Source: Allium sativum (Eukaryota; Streptophyta; Magnoliopsida; Asparagales; Amaryllidaceae). From it: a stretch of 64,000 bases of DNA. Below are positions 24,866-36,502 of this stretch, one piece after another. Each line of letters begins with the position of its first letter. The stretch's first letter is position 1. The stretch is taken from assembly GCA_030737875.1 (NCBI GenBank), contig CM060912.1, positions 876,021,199-876,085,198 on the forward strand, read 5' to 3'. Both the position numbers and the translations under genes were made by a program. The notes under the pieces are model-generated. The model searched no databases, was not told where the DNA came from, and worked only from the letters and a program-made list of their open reading frames with translations.

Positions 24866-25692
24866 TTCCATTTTTAATTAATTTACCAAATAATTAATCC
24901 ATTCCTTTTTATAGGTGTCAATACGTATTTTACCCAATAACTTGAATTATATGTCCATAAATGTTCATATTCAAATTATGCCATTTTTAACCCTTTTTCC
25001 CCCGTTCCTTAACTAGTTCCCTCGCAAAATTGGCAACATGCCTAGGCTAGACAATAGCCTAGTCATAAACGATAATAGGGAAAATAATGGGAATATAACT
25101 AGAATGATCATCTTGGCATAAACATAAACTATCATGATAATAAGGTGAACATACATACTGGCATGGATATGAAATTGTCATCATAACAAGGTGGTCATAA
25201 CACTGATGAACGGTTGACAGTCAATAACTATGATGTCACAATAAGCATAGTAAGATCTAAATCAACAATTTAGATGTCCAATCGGTTTAGATCTAACATG
25301 ACAACACAAGGTGATAAATTAGATCACATAATTCAGGTCTAACATGACAACATAAGGTGATAATTTATATCACATAAAATAGATCTAATTTGATAACATA
25401 AGGTGATAATCTAGATCTGTCTAACCGTTTCAATGTCCACATAAATTAGATCTACTAGTTTAGAAATAGATCTACACACATCCACATCATGGCATGTCAT
25501 AAAAGTTACAATTAAGATAAAGGTTTAGATCCAATCTTAACCAATTCAAGATGACATATGTTCATGATTTACATAAATGATTAGATCTATCCAATGGTAT
25601 AATTGTCCAAATTAACAGATCTATATTAACCACAATGTAGTTACAAACCAAGATCCACAATAATAACATATTAGAACAATCAAAATTGAATT

Positions 25693-25890
25693 GGATCTAG
25701 AGAAATAAATCTATCATGACATAGTAGAATAATTACAATTGAATTGGATCTAAAGAAATAGTTCTATCATGACATACAAGAATAATCACAATTGAATTGG
25801 ATCTAAAGAAATAGATCTATCATGACATAGCAGAATAATCACAATTGAATTGGATCTAAAGAAATAGATCTATCATGACATAGCATCAGA
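25693..25890 (+). repeat. 53-base tandem repeat in E LTR (left copy)
   Basis: Units start at 25693, 25746, 25799 and 25852, exactly 53 bases apart; the fourth is partial. Each starts GGATCTAAAGAAATAGATCT or a near variant. The other E LTR has the same four units at 35652, 35705, 35758 and 35811. Confidence 0.92.
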
Positions 25891-26185
25891 TATGATAATA
25901 GCATAGATTCAAGGTTTACACATATCCAAATCACCGTCTTTCATAATTTAATTTATCTAAACCTAAAAGCAACTAGAACTCACAGCGTTAGGTTTAGAGA
26001 ATATAGAGAATGGATCTTGAATTTTTGAATTTGATTTACAAAGAATGTTGTTGTAGAAAATGGTTCAGTTCGCACTCCAGCAGCCTATGGCTTCCATAAC
26101 TTCCAATGAAGAAAATATGAGAAATAGCCACATATTTATAGCTATAGAGCCCTCTGAAACCTATTGCCACATCATCCATAGGGGT

Positions 26186-26240
26186 GTCGACACCCCTGTG
26201 GGTGGGTCGACCCCTAGGTCGACACCCCTTTGAGGGGGTC
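26186..26240 (-). promoter_or_regulatory. GTCGAC palindrome cluster upstream of E TATA box (left LTR)
   Basis: GTCGAC occurs at 26186, 26206 and 26218, and a decayed GTCAAC at about 26238. The first lies inside an 18-base perfect palindrome (AGGGGTGTCGACACCCCT). The minus-strand TATA box is at 26133-26140, so the cluster is upstream in E's direction. The right LTR has a similar cluster at 36148-36205. A regulatory role is inferred from position. Confidence 0.65.
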
Positions 26241-26540
26241 AACCCCCTAGAGAGGGAATTTTGCCGCTCTGACGAATTTTTCAAATTCGAATTGTTTTGG
26301 ATAAAATTATGACTCATCTCTGACTCATGCGTATGTATATAATTATTCTGCGCGTATACAAACTTAAAACTCTCATAACTTCCTCATACAGTGTCTATTC
26401 CATGCAAACCAGATGTTTATCTTGACCAGAATTTCGAGACAGACGCAATGGTGCAGTCCATTTCCTCTAATTCTGTATATTAAATTAATTATTATTTAAT
26501 TTATCCTCTTTTAGTGTCGGTACAAATTCGGGGTGTTACA

Positions 26541-26550
26541 TTCTCCCCTA
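26541..26550 (-). other. Polypurine tract of element E
   Basis: On the minus strand, TAGGGGAGAA directly precedes the 3' LTR, and TTTCGGGACGAAATCC precedes it as in the other elements. Confidence 0.82.
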
Positions 26551-27053
26551 CGTAAAGGATTTCGTCCCGAAATCTCTTAGTTGAGAAGAATGCATATCCT
26601 ACCATCCATCATCCATCTACTCATCCACCAATCACTTGCATCCATTGTCCTTAAAGATTTCTAATACTTATATGAATATATGCAAAGGTATGTGTATATG
26701 TCCCAACACTAATGCGAAGATCAGACGGTCTACTGATTTAGTTTACCTCCTTAATGCAATGTATGTTAGTGCCATGAATCCAATATGTATGAAAATAAAC
26801 CTACTGTATGATATAAGTTATATATGTGTGCACATTCATTCGTCCAAATACAACATCCATATTCTAACGCATCCATTTCGATTCATAAAATAAAAGAAAA
26901 TGCACACACATCCATATGCAGTATGAGAGTGACTGAGCCGATCTTAGTGCCTAATGTGTGTGTATATGCATCCACAGGCAACCACTAGCAAACACTTGCA
27001 TCCATCAAACATAAAATGTTTCAAATACATGTTTGCATCCATAAGATTCCTAT

Positions 27054-28335
27054 TTAAAGGTCGAAAATACGATGGATAATATATATTCTATTGACAGAGA
27101 CAAGCACTGATAAAGCTTTGGAAAAAGGAGTTAAGAACATACCCTCGAAAAGAAAAGGATATGAAGCACGAATCTTGTCTTCGGTCTCCCGAGTTGCATC
27201 CTCTGTGTTATCTCCTCGTTGAACCTTTAGCAACTTGATATCTTTATTGCGTAGCTTCTTAACTTCTGATCCAAGAATACGGGAAGGAACTCGCCTGACT
27301 GTCGCCTCCCGTTCCACTTCTACCTCTTCTAATACGCTCGGCTCAACGATTACTGTGGTGTCATGCAGGCACTTCCGCAGATGGGAAACGTGGAAAACAT
27401 CATGAACGCCAGATAGATTGTCTAGGAGTTTTTTTTCTTCATAGGCAATTTGGCCAATCCTCTCAGTTATGGGAAATGGTCCCACAAACCTAGGTGCCAA
27501 CTTCCTTACTGCTCCGAAGCGAACCACATTCCTCAGAGGTTATACTTTGATAAAAACCAAGTATCCTACTTCAAATTCGAGGTCAGTCCTCGTCTTGTCT
27601 GCATAAGATTTCTTCCTATCTTGAGCTGTCTTCATCCGCCGTCGAATAAGGTCAATCTTTTCGGACATTTCCCTAACCATATCTGGTCCAAATAATCATC
27701 TTTCTGTAGATTCCCACCAACAAGTTGGTGATCTACTAGGTCGCTCGCACAATGCTTCGAAGGGTGCCATGTCGATGCTAGCTTGATAACTGTTATTATA
27801 GGTAAACCCTACTAAATGAAGATGCTCTTCCCAAGTCCCTCCGAAGTTTAGGATACACACCCTCAAAAGATCTTCAATAATCCTATTCACCCTCTCTATC
27901 TATCCATCGGTCTGAGGATGATAAGCGGTGCTCAAACACAACTGTGTACCTAATGCTTCTTGCAAGCTCCTCCAAAATTCGCTGGTAAAGACGGGGTCAC
28001 GATCGCTCATGATGCTGGAAGGTACTCCATGAAGATGAACTATCTCTCGAACATAAATTGCTACCAACCATGGTGCCGTCCTCTTACTCTTAATTGGAAA
28101 TGAAATGAGTGCTCTTAGTAAGCCTGTCTACTACCACTCAAATGCTAGTGTTTCCCCCTCATTGATCTAGAAAAACCATCTATGAAATCCATGGATATGC
28201 TCTCCCACTTCCACTGCGAGACCTCTAAAGGATGAAGTAAACTAACGAGCTCCCTTTGCTTAGCTTTGACTTGCTGGCAAATCAGATATTGAGAAACAAC
28301 GCTGCTACATCTTTCTTCATCCCATCCCAAAAGAA
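27054..28335 (-). pseudogene. E integrase and chromodomain remnant
   Basis: Read from high to low positions: a partial zinc-finger part of integrase (around 28260-28330, second Cys pair as LICQQVKAK, with the first Cys lost), the start of the catalytic core (SMDFIDG near 28175), the middle of the core (27700-27890, NNSYQASIDMAPFEAL), then the GPY/F-type C-terminus (KLAPRFVGPFPITERIG) and a chromodomain-like tail ending in YPFLFEG. Frames are interrupted several times. Integrase inserts the cDNA; the chromodomain directs elements to modified histones in this lineage. The His-His half of the zinc finger is missing because of the upstream deletion. The same order appears intact in D. Confidence 0.88.
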
Positions 28336-29740
28336 AACCCTTTCTCAAGTAGCTCCCCTACTTGCTTACTCAGCTCCCTACTTTCTCTTGGAGCCATATG
28401 GCGCACTGGTAATGCAACTGCCTTTGCATTGTCCACCAGATATATGCGAAAATCGATCTCTCGCCTCAGAGGTAAGTCCGGTACCTCATCAAAAACGTCA
28501 GAATAATCTCGAACCACTGAAACAGATTGCAAATCATTGACAGATGCATCAAGAGACTCTAGGAAACTAAGCATAACAGACCCTTGGGGGTCACAAGAAA
28601 CTTCGAGGGTCTTCCCACAACAAGTCAGGAGTCTAACAACCCTCCTCTCACAAACCAGAATGGCCCCATGCGTGGTAAGCCAATCCATTCCTAGAATCAA
28701 CCCATACCCCATAAACCCGAGCACATATGCGTCGCCGTCAAACTCGACGCCTAACACAAATATTCTCAAGCCCTGACAAATCATAGATAAATGAACCAAA
28801 CCACCAATGGGGTTTGAAACAACTATGGGATCTACTACCATACTAGTAATTAAGTGCAGAGATTCAACCACATAACTAGATATAAACGAGTGTGAAGCAC
28901 CAGAATCAAAAAGAGTTCTTATAGGAAGATCGGAAAGAGAAATCAAACCTTCCATGGAAATTTTCCTACCTCTATCTGGTGCACTAGCCACGAGAGCATT
29001 CACTTTCCCTCCAAAGGTTCTTGTCCTTTGACCTTGCCCTTGCTTCCTTGGGCACTCCCTAGAATAGTGTCCAATCGTCTTCACAAACGAAGCAAGCATT
29101 CTTCTTTTTCCTGCAGTCCTGGGCCAAGTGACCCTCTCGTCCACAACTATGGCACTTCCTCTTATCCTTAGCCTTGTCATTCTTTCCTCCCTTCTTCTTC
29201 TGTTGTTGTTGTCCTTTTTTGGGTTATACCTTTTTATTTTGTGTTTCCTCAATCTTAACTTCTTCCTTTCAGATTTATTTGAAATTTATCTGTGTTTCCT
29301 TCCTGGGCCATCATTTTTCTTATCCTTGGGCTATTCTCCTTAGCCCTAACTCCCATGTTCTCCTTTTTTACCATCCTAGTGTAACAAGATAACAAGTCTC
29401 TCGAAAGTTGCCTTCATCATACGGAAATCCTTACGAAGCTCGAGAAAATTAGCCGCATGTGATACTACTGCAGCTACAGATGGAGGTTAGGCACTTCATT
29501 GCCCTTCGACTTGTGACACATTTTAAACATGCCTACGACATTATGCCGGAACGGGGGCATCTTTCAGGAAGAATCGGCTCCCCAGACAAAAAGAAAAAGG
29601 AACCAAGAGGAGAATCGAGAGAAATTTGCTATGGCTTTGGGGAATATGTTTTTGAAAACAGACTTTTCTTTTTGAAAACGCTTTCTTTTAAAACCTTTTT
29701 GAAAATAATTTTCAACAACTTTATCCAATCTGGTAACCTC
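28317..29740 (-). pseudogene. E gag remnant and protease, fused to the start of reverse transcriptase
   Basis: The open frame 28317-29252 contains an aspartic protease with the active-site motif LFDSGASH and continues to the start of reverse transcriptase (KQVGELLEKGF), where the sequence jumps into integrase. Upstream, CCHC-like pieces (KCHSCGREGHLAQDC in another frame) show that frameshifts broke the zinc knuckles. Further up only scraps of gag remain (LRKDFRMM and ATFERLV, adjacent here but far apart in D), so most of the capsid is deleted. No functional polyprotein could be made. Confidence 0.85.
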
Positions 29741-29742
29741 CA

Positions 29743-29754
29743 ACTCTGATACCA
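29743..29754 (-). other. Primer-binding site of element E (tRNA-iMet)
   Basis: The minus strand reads TGGTATCAGAGT, one mismatch from the initiator tRNA complement, two bases inside the 5' LTR boundary. Confidence 0.85.
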
Positions 29755-29756
29755 AG

Positions 29757-32342
29757 TGTAACACCCCACATCCGTTAATGTCACTCACTAAGGGAATGCA
29801 TTAAGTTTCGTGGAGCGCTATAGGTAAACAAAAACAGAATAATTACAAGACAGATATAAATAAGATAGCAGCGGAAATTTAAATTTTTATTAATCATAAA
29901 GCACAGTTACACTATATGTCTGAAAATACATAAACTCGGTACATCATTAAAACTTCTGTCTTGTACTTTAAATATCAGAGTGCAATAACAAAGAAAGCAT
30001 AATACCCAAATCATAAGCCATATTAGGAAAGATAGAAGCTTGAGAAATACATCTAGAAGCTCCAAGCAAGACGATAGCAGAATTCCGACTAAGCCTGAGA
30101 ATTTCCTCCCTTGATAACCTGTGGAGGGGGGGGGGATGGAAAAAAGAAGGAGAAACAATAGGGTAAGACATAAAGTCTGACAAGTTTAGTTACTTTTAGC
30201 CAGTAGATAAATAAAAGCAGCATGATAGGCATATTAAGTGGATAAGAGAGAGATCACTACATAAATGGCAGGTGTGACAAAGTAAGCAAGATAAGATGTA
30301 CGTGCCTCACTAATGATTACTCTGCACTATTACTAATATAACTAAAATGAGATGATCCCTTCCACTATGAGTTGGTAGGCTTAGGTCATACGTCCAAGTA
30401 TACCCTAAGCACTACCCTAATGATTGGCTCCCTACTCCGTAGATATCCTATGTTGGCCCCACAGTATGAGGTATCACTTCCTAAAGTGGCAATCCAAGGT
30501 GTGCACAACCATATCTGCTGGTGTTATGGTCGTCTTAGCCCCCTTTGCCCGGCCCATGCACGCACATGTCCCCGGTCGATTTGCGCCGCCCACACCATCC
30601 GTCTCGTTTGGATCTCTTACAATCAATCAGTAAGCGTGCCCCTTATCCACCTAGTATGGAGTTCTTTATTGGATACCTACTCCGGGTTACTGACTGAGAT
30701 GGGTCCCACACAATATGATACAAGCTCTCCCCCTTGTCTTGTATCCCCACTAGGTTTTTCACTGACTATGTATACCATTAGGTGTCTTTAATTACATAGC
30801 CCTATGTCAGTTATGCTTACCCTAAAAGGGTGTCTTTAATTACATAACTCCAATCTTTCTACCGGTAATGCTTACCTATATGTGTCTTTAATACATAACC
30901 CCCAATCTTCCAACCGGTTATGCTTACCTATAGGTGTCTTTAATACTTAACCTTATCATTCCTACAAGTTATGTTAACCCTAAAAGGTGTCTTTGATTAC
31001 ATAACTTTATTATTTCCACCTATTATGTACACCACTAGGTGTCTTTAATTATATAACCTTATCGGGTTAAGTCTGTGGGCATATATATACTAATATTACC
31101 CACCTACCCAAGTTTTACTTAACCCTCCCACTGATCCAAGCATGTTTGTTTAATGGTTAAGTTTGTGGGCCTATATATATAATATTACCCATCTACCCAA
31201 GATTTACTTAACCCTCCCATTGATCCAATCAATTTTACTTAACCCTAACTTCAGTTCTTATTCATACAATTCCTTTTAGATTAGTTTAGGTTAAGCAGTC
31301 CAATTTATTATCATGTCCATTTATGGTTTATAATGGGATAAACCTCCCACATTAAGCCTACAACGTGTGGATGCTGGATATGCCGATCGGGTCCGAGAAG
31401 TCTTATTCCACAATTGGGCCTAACCTTGTGTCTTAGCCCGATTCATATTTGTGTACTTAGACCTCCCACATTAGGTTCAACATTAGTGGCTGCTGGGTAT
31501 GCCGGTCGGGTCCGGGCAGACTTCCACCACTAATGCAACCAAACCTCGTGTCATAAGTACAATTAAAATTCCTAATTGTAATTACTAGACATTCCATTTT
31601 TAATTAATTTAACAATTAATTAATCCTTTCCTTTTTATAGGTCTCAATACCTATTTTACCCAATAACTTGAATTATATGTCCATAAATGTTCATATTCAA
31701 ATTATGTCATTTTTAACCCTTTTTCCCCCGTTCCTTAACTAGAGCCCTCACAAAGTTGGAAATATGCCTAGGCTAGACAATAGCCTAGTCATAAACGATA
31801 ATAGGGAAAATAATGGGAATATAACTAAAATGATCATCTTGGCATAAACATAAACTAGCATGATAATAAGGTGAACATACATACTGGCATGGACATGAAA
31901 TTGTCATCATAACAAGGTGGTCATAAAACTGATGAACGGTTGACAGTCAATAACAATGATGTCACAATAAGCATAGTAAGATCTAAATTAACAATTTAGA
32001 TGTCCAATCGGTTTAGATATAACATGACAACACAAGGTGATAAATTAGATCACATAATTCAGATCTAACATGATAACATAAGGTGATAATTTAGATCACA
32101 TAAAATAGATCTAATTTGATAACATAAGGTTATAATCTAGATCTGTCTAACCATTTCAATGTCCACATAAATTAGATCTACTAGTTTAGAAATAGATCTA
32201 CACACATCCACATCATGGCATGCCATCAAAGTTACAATTAAGATAAAGGTTTAGATCCGATCCTAACCGAATTCAAGGTGACATATGTTCATGATTTACA
32301 TAAATGATTAGATCTATCTAACGATATAACTGTCCAAATTAA
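29757..32342 (-). repeat. Element E 5' LTR, segment left of solo LTR F
   Basis: The + strand starts TGTAACACCCC, the complement of the LTR's GGGGTGTTACA end. On the minus strand it contains the CAGAC/GTCT hairpin (30166-30179), the TGATAC hairpin (about 30459-30491) and two copies of the conserved stem-loop module (31352-31423 and 31471-31543). It stops at ATTAA, the target duplication of F. No gene is seen. Confidence 0.87.
31352..31543 (-). other. Tandem pair of conserved stem-loop modules in E LTR
   Basis: Two modules, each about 72 bases, have inner stems and a shared centre containing CCGGNC-type bases and CCAGC on the minus strand. In the second, CATTAGTGG (31481-31489) pairs perfectly with CCACTAATG (31527-31535). 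In the first, TGTGG pairs with CCACA. Outer stems of about seven bases flank both. Modules at the same place in D and F have different stem bases but the same fold. Function is unknown. Confidence 0.7.
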
Positions 32343-32620
32343 TGTAACACCCCGAATTTTAGTTAATACTAAAATTCACTAATTACAGGATAAATAATCT
32401 CAGATGTGGGAATTGGGGGTAACGGGCTGCGTTATTGCGTTCGTCTCGGAAAAATACGCGAAATAGAGTCCGAGTTTTCGAGAATCGGAGTCCGTATGGC
32501 CCGGTTATGGCCCAAAGAAGTTTGCAGAAAATTTAAAGCTAAAAACAGATTTAGAAATTTAAATTCAGATTTTAAATTAGAACCAGCGGGGCCAGGCGGG
32601 AAGATTCCCGCCCTAAGCAT

Positions 32621-32699
32621 GTCGACAGGGCTGTCGACAGGCCTGTCGACAGGGGTGTCGACTTGCCTGTCGACTTGCCTGTCGACACGGTGTGTCGAA
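32621..32699 (+). promoter_or_regulatory. GTCGAC array with 12-base period upstream of F TATA box
   Basis: GTCGAC starts at 32621, 32633, 32645, 32657, 32669 and 32681, exactly 12 bases apart, followed by a decayed GTCGAA at 32694. TATAAATA is at 32828-32835. Each GTCGAC is a self-complementary site. It also fits RYCGAC, a reported binding consensus for CBF/DREB-type factors; that link is inference. Confidence 0.75.
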
Positions 32700-33171
32700 C
32701 CAGGGTGCTTGGGTGCACCAGATCTGGTTTTCTGGCTAGGGCTGGGCTGGGTTCTAGAGATTTCCGAGATCTAAGGGTCCTAATCTAATCTATGGTTAAT
32801 CTAAGGGCCTAAAACATTCTCCTAATCTATAAATATACCCTAAACCTACCCTAATCCATACTAAAAATAGGTATGATGGCCTCATGCCGCCAAATTAAAT
32901 CCTAGAAGGAGTCTCCACTAATCTAAGAAGGAAGTTGCAAGCTAATCCCTCTCAAATCATTCTCTAATCATCACCATCTTCATATTTAGCAACTAATTCC
33001 ACTTCATAAGTGGGTTAATTTTGGGTTTGGTGAGTTTCTATCACTTTAACATCAATTGTTAAAGTAAGTAGATTGGGTGTAATGAGACTTATGGTCTTAA
33101 ATGCGGATTAGTGAGTTTGAATCATTTGTAATGATATGCTACTCTATGTTTTACTATGATTATGCATAATT

Positions 33172-33600
33172 AATAAGTGGGTTTATGCATGTTTGATAAG
33201 TTGGTTTATGCATGCTTAATAAGTTGGTTTATGCATGTTTAACAAGTTGGTTTATGCATGTTTAACAAGTGGGTTTATGCATATTTAATAAGTGGATTTA
33301 TGCATGTTTAACAAAGTGAGTTATGCAAGTTCATATGCAAGTTATGTATATGTTTAAATGCAAGTTTAATGTGATATGCAAGTTATGCATGCTTATGCAA
33401 GTATATGGATGCTTATGCAAGTTATGTATATGTTTAAATGCAAGTTTAATGTGATATGCAAGTTATGCATGCTTATGCAAGTATGTGGATGCTTATGCAA
33501 GTTATGTGTATGCTTAAATGCATGTTTAACATGTTATGCAAGTTATGAGAATGCTTATATGCAAGTTCAACATGTTATGCAAGATATGTGTATGATAATA
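33172..33600 (+). repeat. Minisatellites in F: about 24-base and 80-base units
   Basis: From about 33172 to 33318 a unit of about 24 bases with GGTTTATGCATGTTTAA recurs seven times or so. From 33337 an 80-base unit repeats at 33417 and begins again at 33497. The TGCATG word is present many times. Confidence 0.85.
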
Positions 33601-34015
33601 TGCAAGCTCATATGCAACATGTTATGCAAATCATGTGTATGATAATATGCAAGTTTGGGTTAATATATGCTCATATATGCAAGTTTGACATCCTCTTAAC
33701 CCATGACAAAGTTATATGCTAAACCCATGATATTTGTGATGGATCTTCCCCTTTATTATGTCATGAAATGAGAACGATTTACGTGGGGAACGATGGGGTT
33801 GGTAAATATGTTAATAAATGTATGATTGGGTATGATTAAGCATACCATAAAAATAAATTACCATAAGTGGGAATTTACCTATTGAGTTAGGTCTACCCCA
33901 TGGGAATTTACCTATTGAGTTAGGTCTACCCATGTTATGGAAAACTTGATATTAATTAGGGATAATTAATATGGGGGTGATTAATTAGGTGTAATTAATC
34001 GACTAAGACACGAGG

Positions 34016-34211
34016 TTGGACTCATTTGTAGTGTAAAACTGCCCGGACCCGACCGGCTTAACCAGATGCTACAAATGTCAGCCTAATGTGAGAGGTCTTA
34101 GCCATAAATTAAATACGTGATTAAAGTAAAGACACGAGGTTAGGCTCTGTTATGACGTAAGACTGCCCGGACTCTACCGGCTGAACCAGGCGGTCATAAC
34201 AGCCAGTCTAA
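34016..34211 (+). other. Tandem pair of conserved stem-loop modules in F
   Basis: Module 1: CATTTGTAG (34023-34031) pairs with CTACAAATG (34069-34077), with outer stem 34016-34022 to 34080-34086. Module 2: CTGTTATGAC (34147-34156) pairs with GTCATAACAG (34193-34202), with outer stem 34140-34146 to 34205-34211. Both centres contain ACTGCCCGGAC and an AACCAG word, and both end in CTAATGTGRGAGGTC. The stems differ but the pairing is kept. Confidence 0.75.
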
Positions 34212-34712
34212 TGTGGGAGGTCTTTATGGGAGATCACGGTCTTAATTAATTAAGAAACACTTAACCATATTAGCATGTAGTGGGACATGAGGGGTTAAGT
34301 GGATGCCTTGGGTGGCATGTGGAAATTTGGTGGTTGCCTTGGGTGGCATGTGGAATCTAGTGGGTTGCCTTGGGTGGCAATAGAAAATACGATTAGAATA
34401 CTTAACCAAGTGGAAACATGTAATTAAACATGATTAAAGGGTCAAGTGGGATACACTAGATATATGACAAGCTTAAGTGGGTAGCTTATGGGGGCCCATT
34501 TCAACCAATATCCCAAACGTATCTTTGTGGGCTCGACCCATGTCGAGTGACGGGACACGCATATTGCGCTTGATTATAAGAGGCCAAAACGGGTTAGCGG
34601 TGGCAACGCAAGTCCAACGGGTTTCATATGCGTGTGTGGGCCCGGGCTGGTAGATAAGCCGTTGTTGCATCGTGTAGATATAAAGCCGTGCACCGTTGAT
34701 AGTTTTGGGTAG

Positions 34713-34781
34713 CCACTTTAGGGGAGTGATACACCCCACTGTGGGACCAGCACGGGTATCTACGGTAGGGAGCCGATCGAT
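34713..34781 (+). other. TGATAC-loop hairpin followed by GGGAGCCGATCGAT in F
   Basis: CCAC (34713-34716) and GGGG (34721-34724) pair with CCCC (34734-34737) and GTGG (34741-34744) around the loop AGTGATACA. The block AGGGAGCCGATCGAT follows at about 34767-34781. D has the same layout with a different stem. Confidence 0.6.
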
Positions 34782-35569
34782 GGGGAGTAGTGGGTACACC
34801 TAATAAAGATAGGGGCAGACGGCACCTATGTAGGGGTACACGAAACTACTGGGTAAGAATTACTGAGTACACCTAGTGGAGATAGGGGCAGACGGCACCT
34901 ATGTAGTGGGCTAGGAGTACACGAAACTACTGGGGAAATTTTCTAAGTCCTTGGAGGGATCAACCTTTAAGTAGGAATGACTGGTGTGGTGCAGTTAGTA
35001 ATTATCCTTGGGTGGGTAGATGCGTCCTGACGGTTATCTTAGTTTATCCTAAGTCTACCAAGCTGCTTAGTGTAGCCATTCATCCCCAGATATTACCGTA
35101 GGTCAAGTTTATGTCTTCTCTGGTTACTTTAATGATTGTATTGTTAAAGTTATAGGACTCACTCAGACTTATGTCTGACCCCGTTGTTTTTATCTTTTTT
35201 CCCAACCCTCAGGTCCTACGGTGGATCCTAGCGGTAGTAGAGCTTGATCGGATTGCTGTTCCAGTCTTTAGGAGCTTGGGTAGATGTAAAGCTCCAGTTA
35301 TCCAGTTATCTTTTCTTTTGTTCTGGCTATTGTATGAGAGAGTGGGATTATGTACTTCTTTATTTTGATGGATATTGTACTTGACTTTTATCGTGGTTTT
35401 ATGATGTAACCAGACATGTTTATTTCCGCTGTTATGAGATGATATTTTAAATTTCAAGTACTATTTATATCTGTCTTGTTGTAATTTTTCTGTTCTATAT
35501 TCACTAAATACTCCACCGATGCTATGGCATTCCCATAGCGAGTGACCATAGCGGGCGTGGGGTGTTACA

Positions 35570-36502
35570 ATTAACAGATCTATATTAACCACAATGTAGT
35601 TACAAACCAAGATCCACAATAATAACATAGTAGAACAATCACAATTGATTTGGATCTACAGAAATAGATCTATCATGACATAGTAGAATGATTACAATTG
35701 AATTGGATCTAAAGAAATAGATCTATCATGACATAGCAAAATAATCACAATTGAATTGGATCTAAAGAAATAGATCTATCATGGCATAGCAGAATAATCA
35801 CAATTGAATTGGATCTAAAGAAATAGTTATATCATGACATAGCATCAGATATGATAATAACATAGATTCATGGTTTACACATATCTAAATCACCATCTTT
35901 CATAATTTACTTTTATTTATCTAAACCTAAAAGCAACTAGAACTCACAGCGTTAGGTTTATAGAATAGAGAGAATGGATCTTGAATTTCTGGATTTGATT
36001 TGCAAAGTATGTTGTTATAGAAAACGGTTCAGTTCACACTCCAGTAGCATATAGCCTCCATGACTTCCAATGAATAAAATATGAGAAATAGCCACATATT
36101 TATAGCTGCAGAGCCCTCTGAAACCGACTATCACATCAGCCCTAGGGGTGTCAACACCCCTGTGGGTGGGTCGACCCCTAGGTCGACACCCCTCTAGAGG
36201 GGTCGACCCCCTAGAGCGGGAATTTTGCCGCTCTGATGAATTTTTCAATTTCGAATTGTTCTGGACAAAATTCTGACTCATCTCTGACTCATGCGTATGT
36301 ATATAATTTTTCTACACATATACAAACTTAAAACACTCATAACTTCCTCATACGGTGTCCGTTCTACGCAAACCAAATGTCTATCTTGACCAGAAATTCG
36401 TGACGACGCAATGGTGCAGTCCATTTCCTCTAGTTCTGTATATAAAATTAATTATTATTTAATTTATCCTCTTTTATTGTCGGTAAAATTCGGGGTGTTA
36501 CA
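35570..36502 (-). repeat. Element E 5' LTR, segment right of solo LTR F
   Basis: It starts with ATTAA, the right target duplication of F, then matches the left E LTR from about 25617. It contains four 53-base units (35652-35850), a GTCGAC cluster (36148-36205) and the minus-strand TATA box (36097-36104), and ends GGGGTGTTACA at the boundary with C. Confidence 0.88.

Larger units (their letters stand above)
24866..26540 (-). repeat. Element E 3' LTR, truncated
   Basis: It matches the other E LTR from about 31585 onward and across F, but lacks the equivalent of 29757-31584 (about 1.8 kb, the far end of this LTR). It includes three units of about 45 bases (25286-25420), four 53-base units (25693-25890), a GTCGAC cluster (26186-26223) and a minus-strand TATA box (26133-26140). 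It preserves the empty site of solo LTR F at about 25612-25626. Confidence 0.88.
32343..35569 (+). mobile_element. Element F: solo LTR of a D/E-related chromovirus (3227 bases)
   Basis: A lone LTR begins TGTAACACCCC and ends GGGGTGTTACA, flanked by ATTAA on both sides (32338-32342 and 35570-35574). The other E LTR has the uninterrupted site, which proves insertion here. The start resembles D's LTR (GCGTTCGTCTCG, then GAGTCCGAGTTTTCGA), so F belongs to the same broad lineage. It carries a GTCGAC array, a TATA box (32828-32835), minisatellites, two stem-loop modules and the CAGAC/GTCTG hairpin. Loss of the interior by LTR recombination is the usual origin of solo LTRs. Confidence 0.93.
24866..36502 (-). 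mobile_element. Element E: internally deleted chromovirus (Ty3/gypsy, probably Tekay-like), minus strand
   Basis: Read on the minus strand, E has a 5' LTR (29757-36502, itself holding solo LTR F), a primer site, remnants of gag, protease and integrase-chromodomain, a polypurine tract and a truncated 3' LTR (24866-26540). Without F, its complete LTR is about 3.5 kb. Most of the gag capsid region and nearly all of reverse transcriptase, RNase H and the integrase N-terminus are deleted. It lies in C's 3' LTR. The right flank starts GTTTT; the left flank that should duplicate it is missing because the left LTR end is lost. Confidence 0.85.

Noticed and set aside
25693..25890. Regular 53-base repeats considered as a CRISPR-like array
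   Set aside because: Whole units are repeated without unique spacers, inside a plant LTR; it is an ordinary minisatellite.
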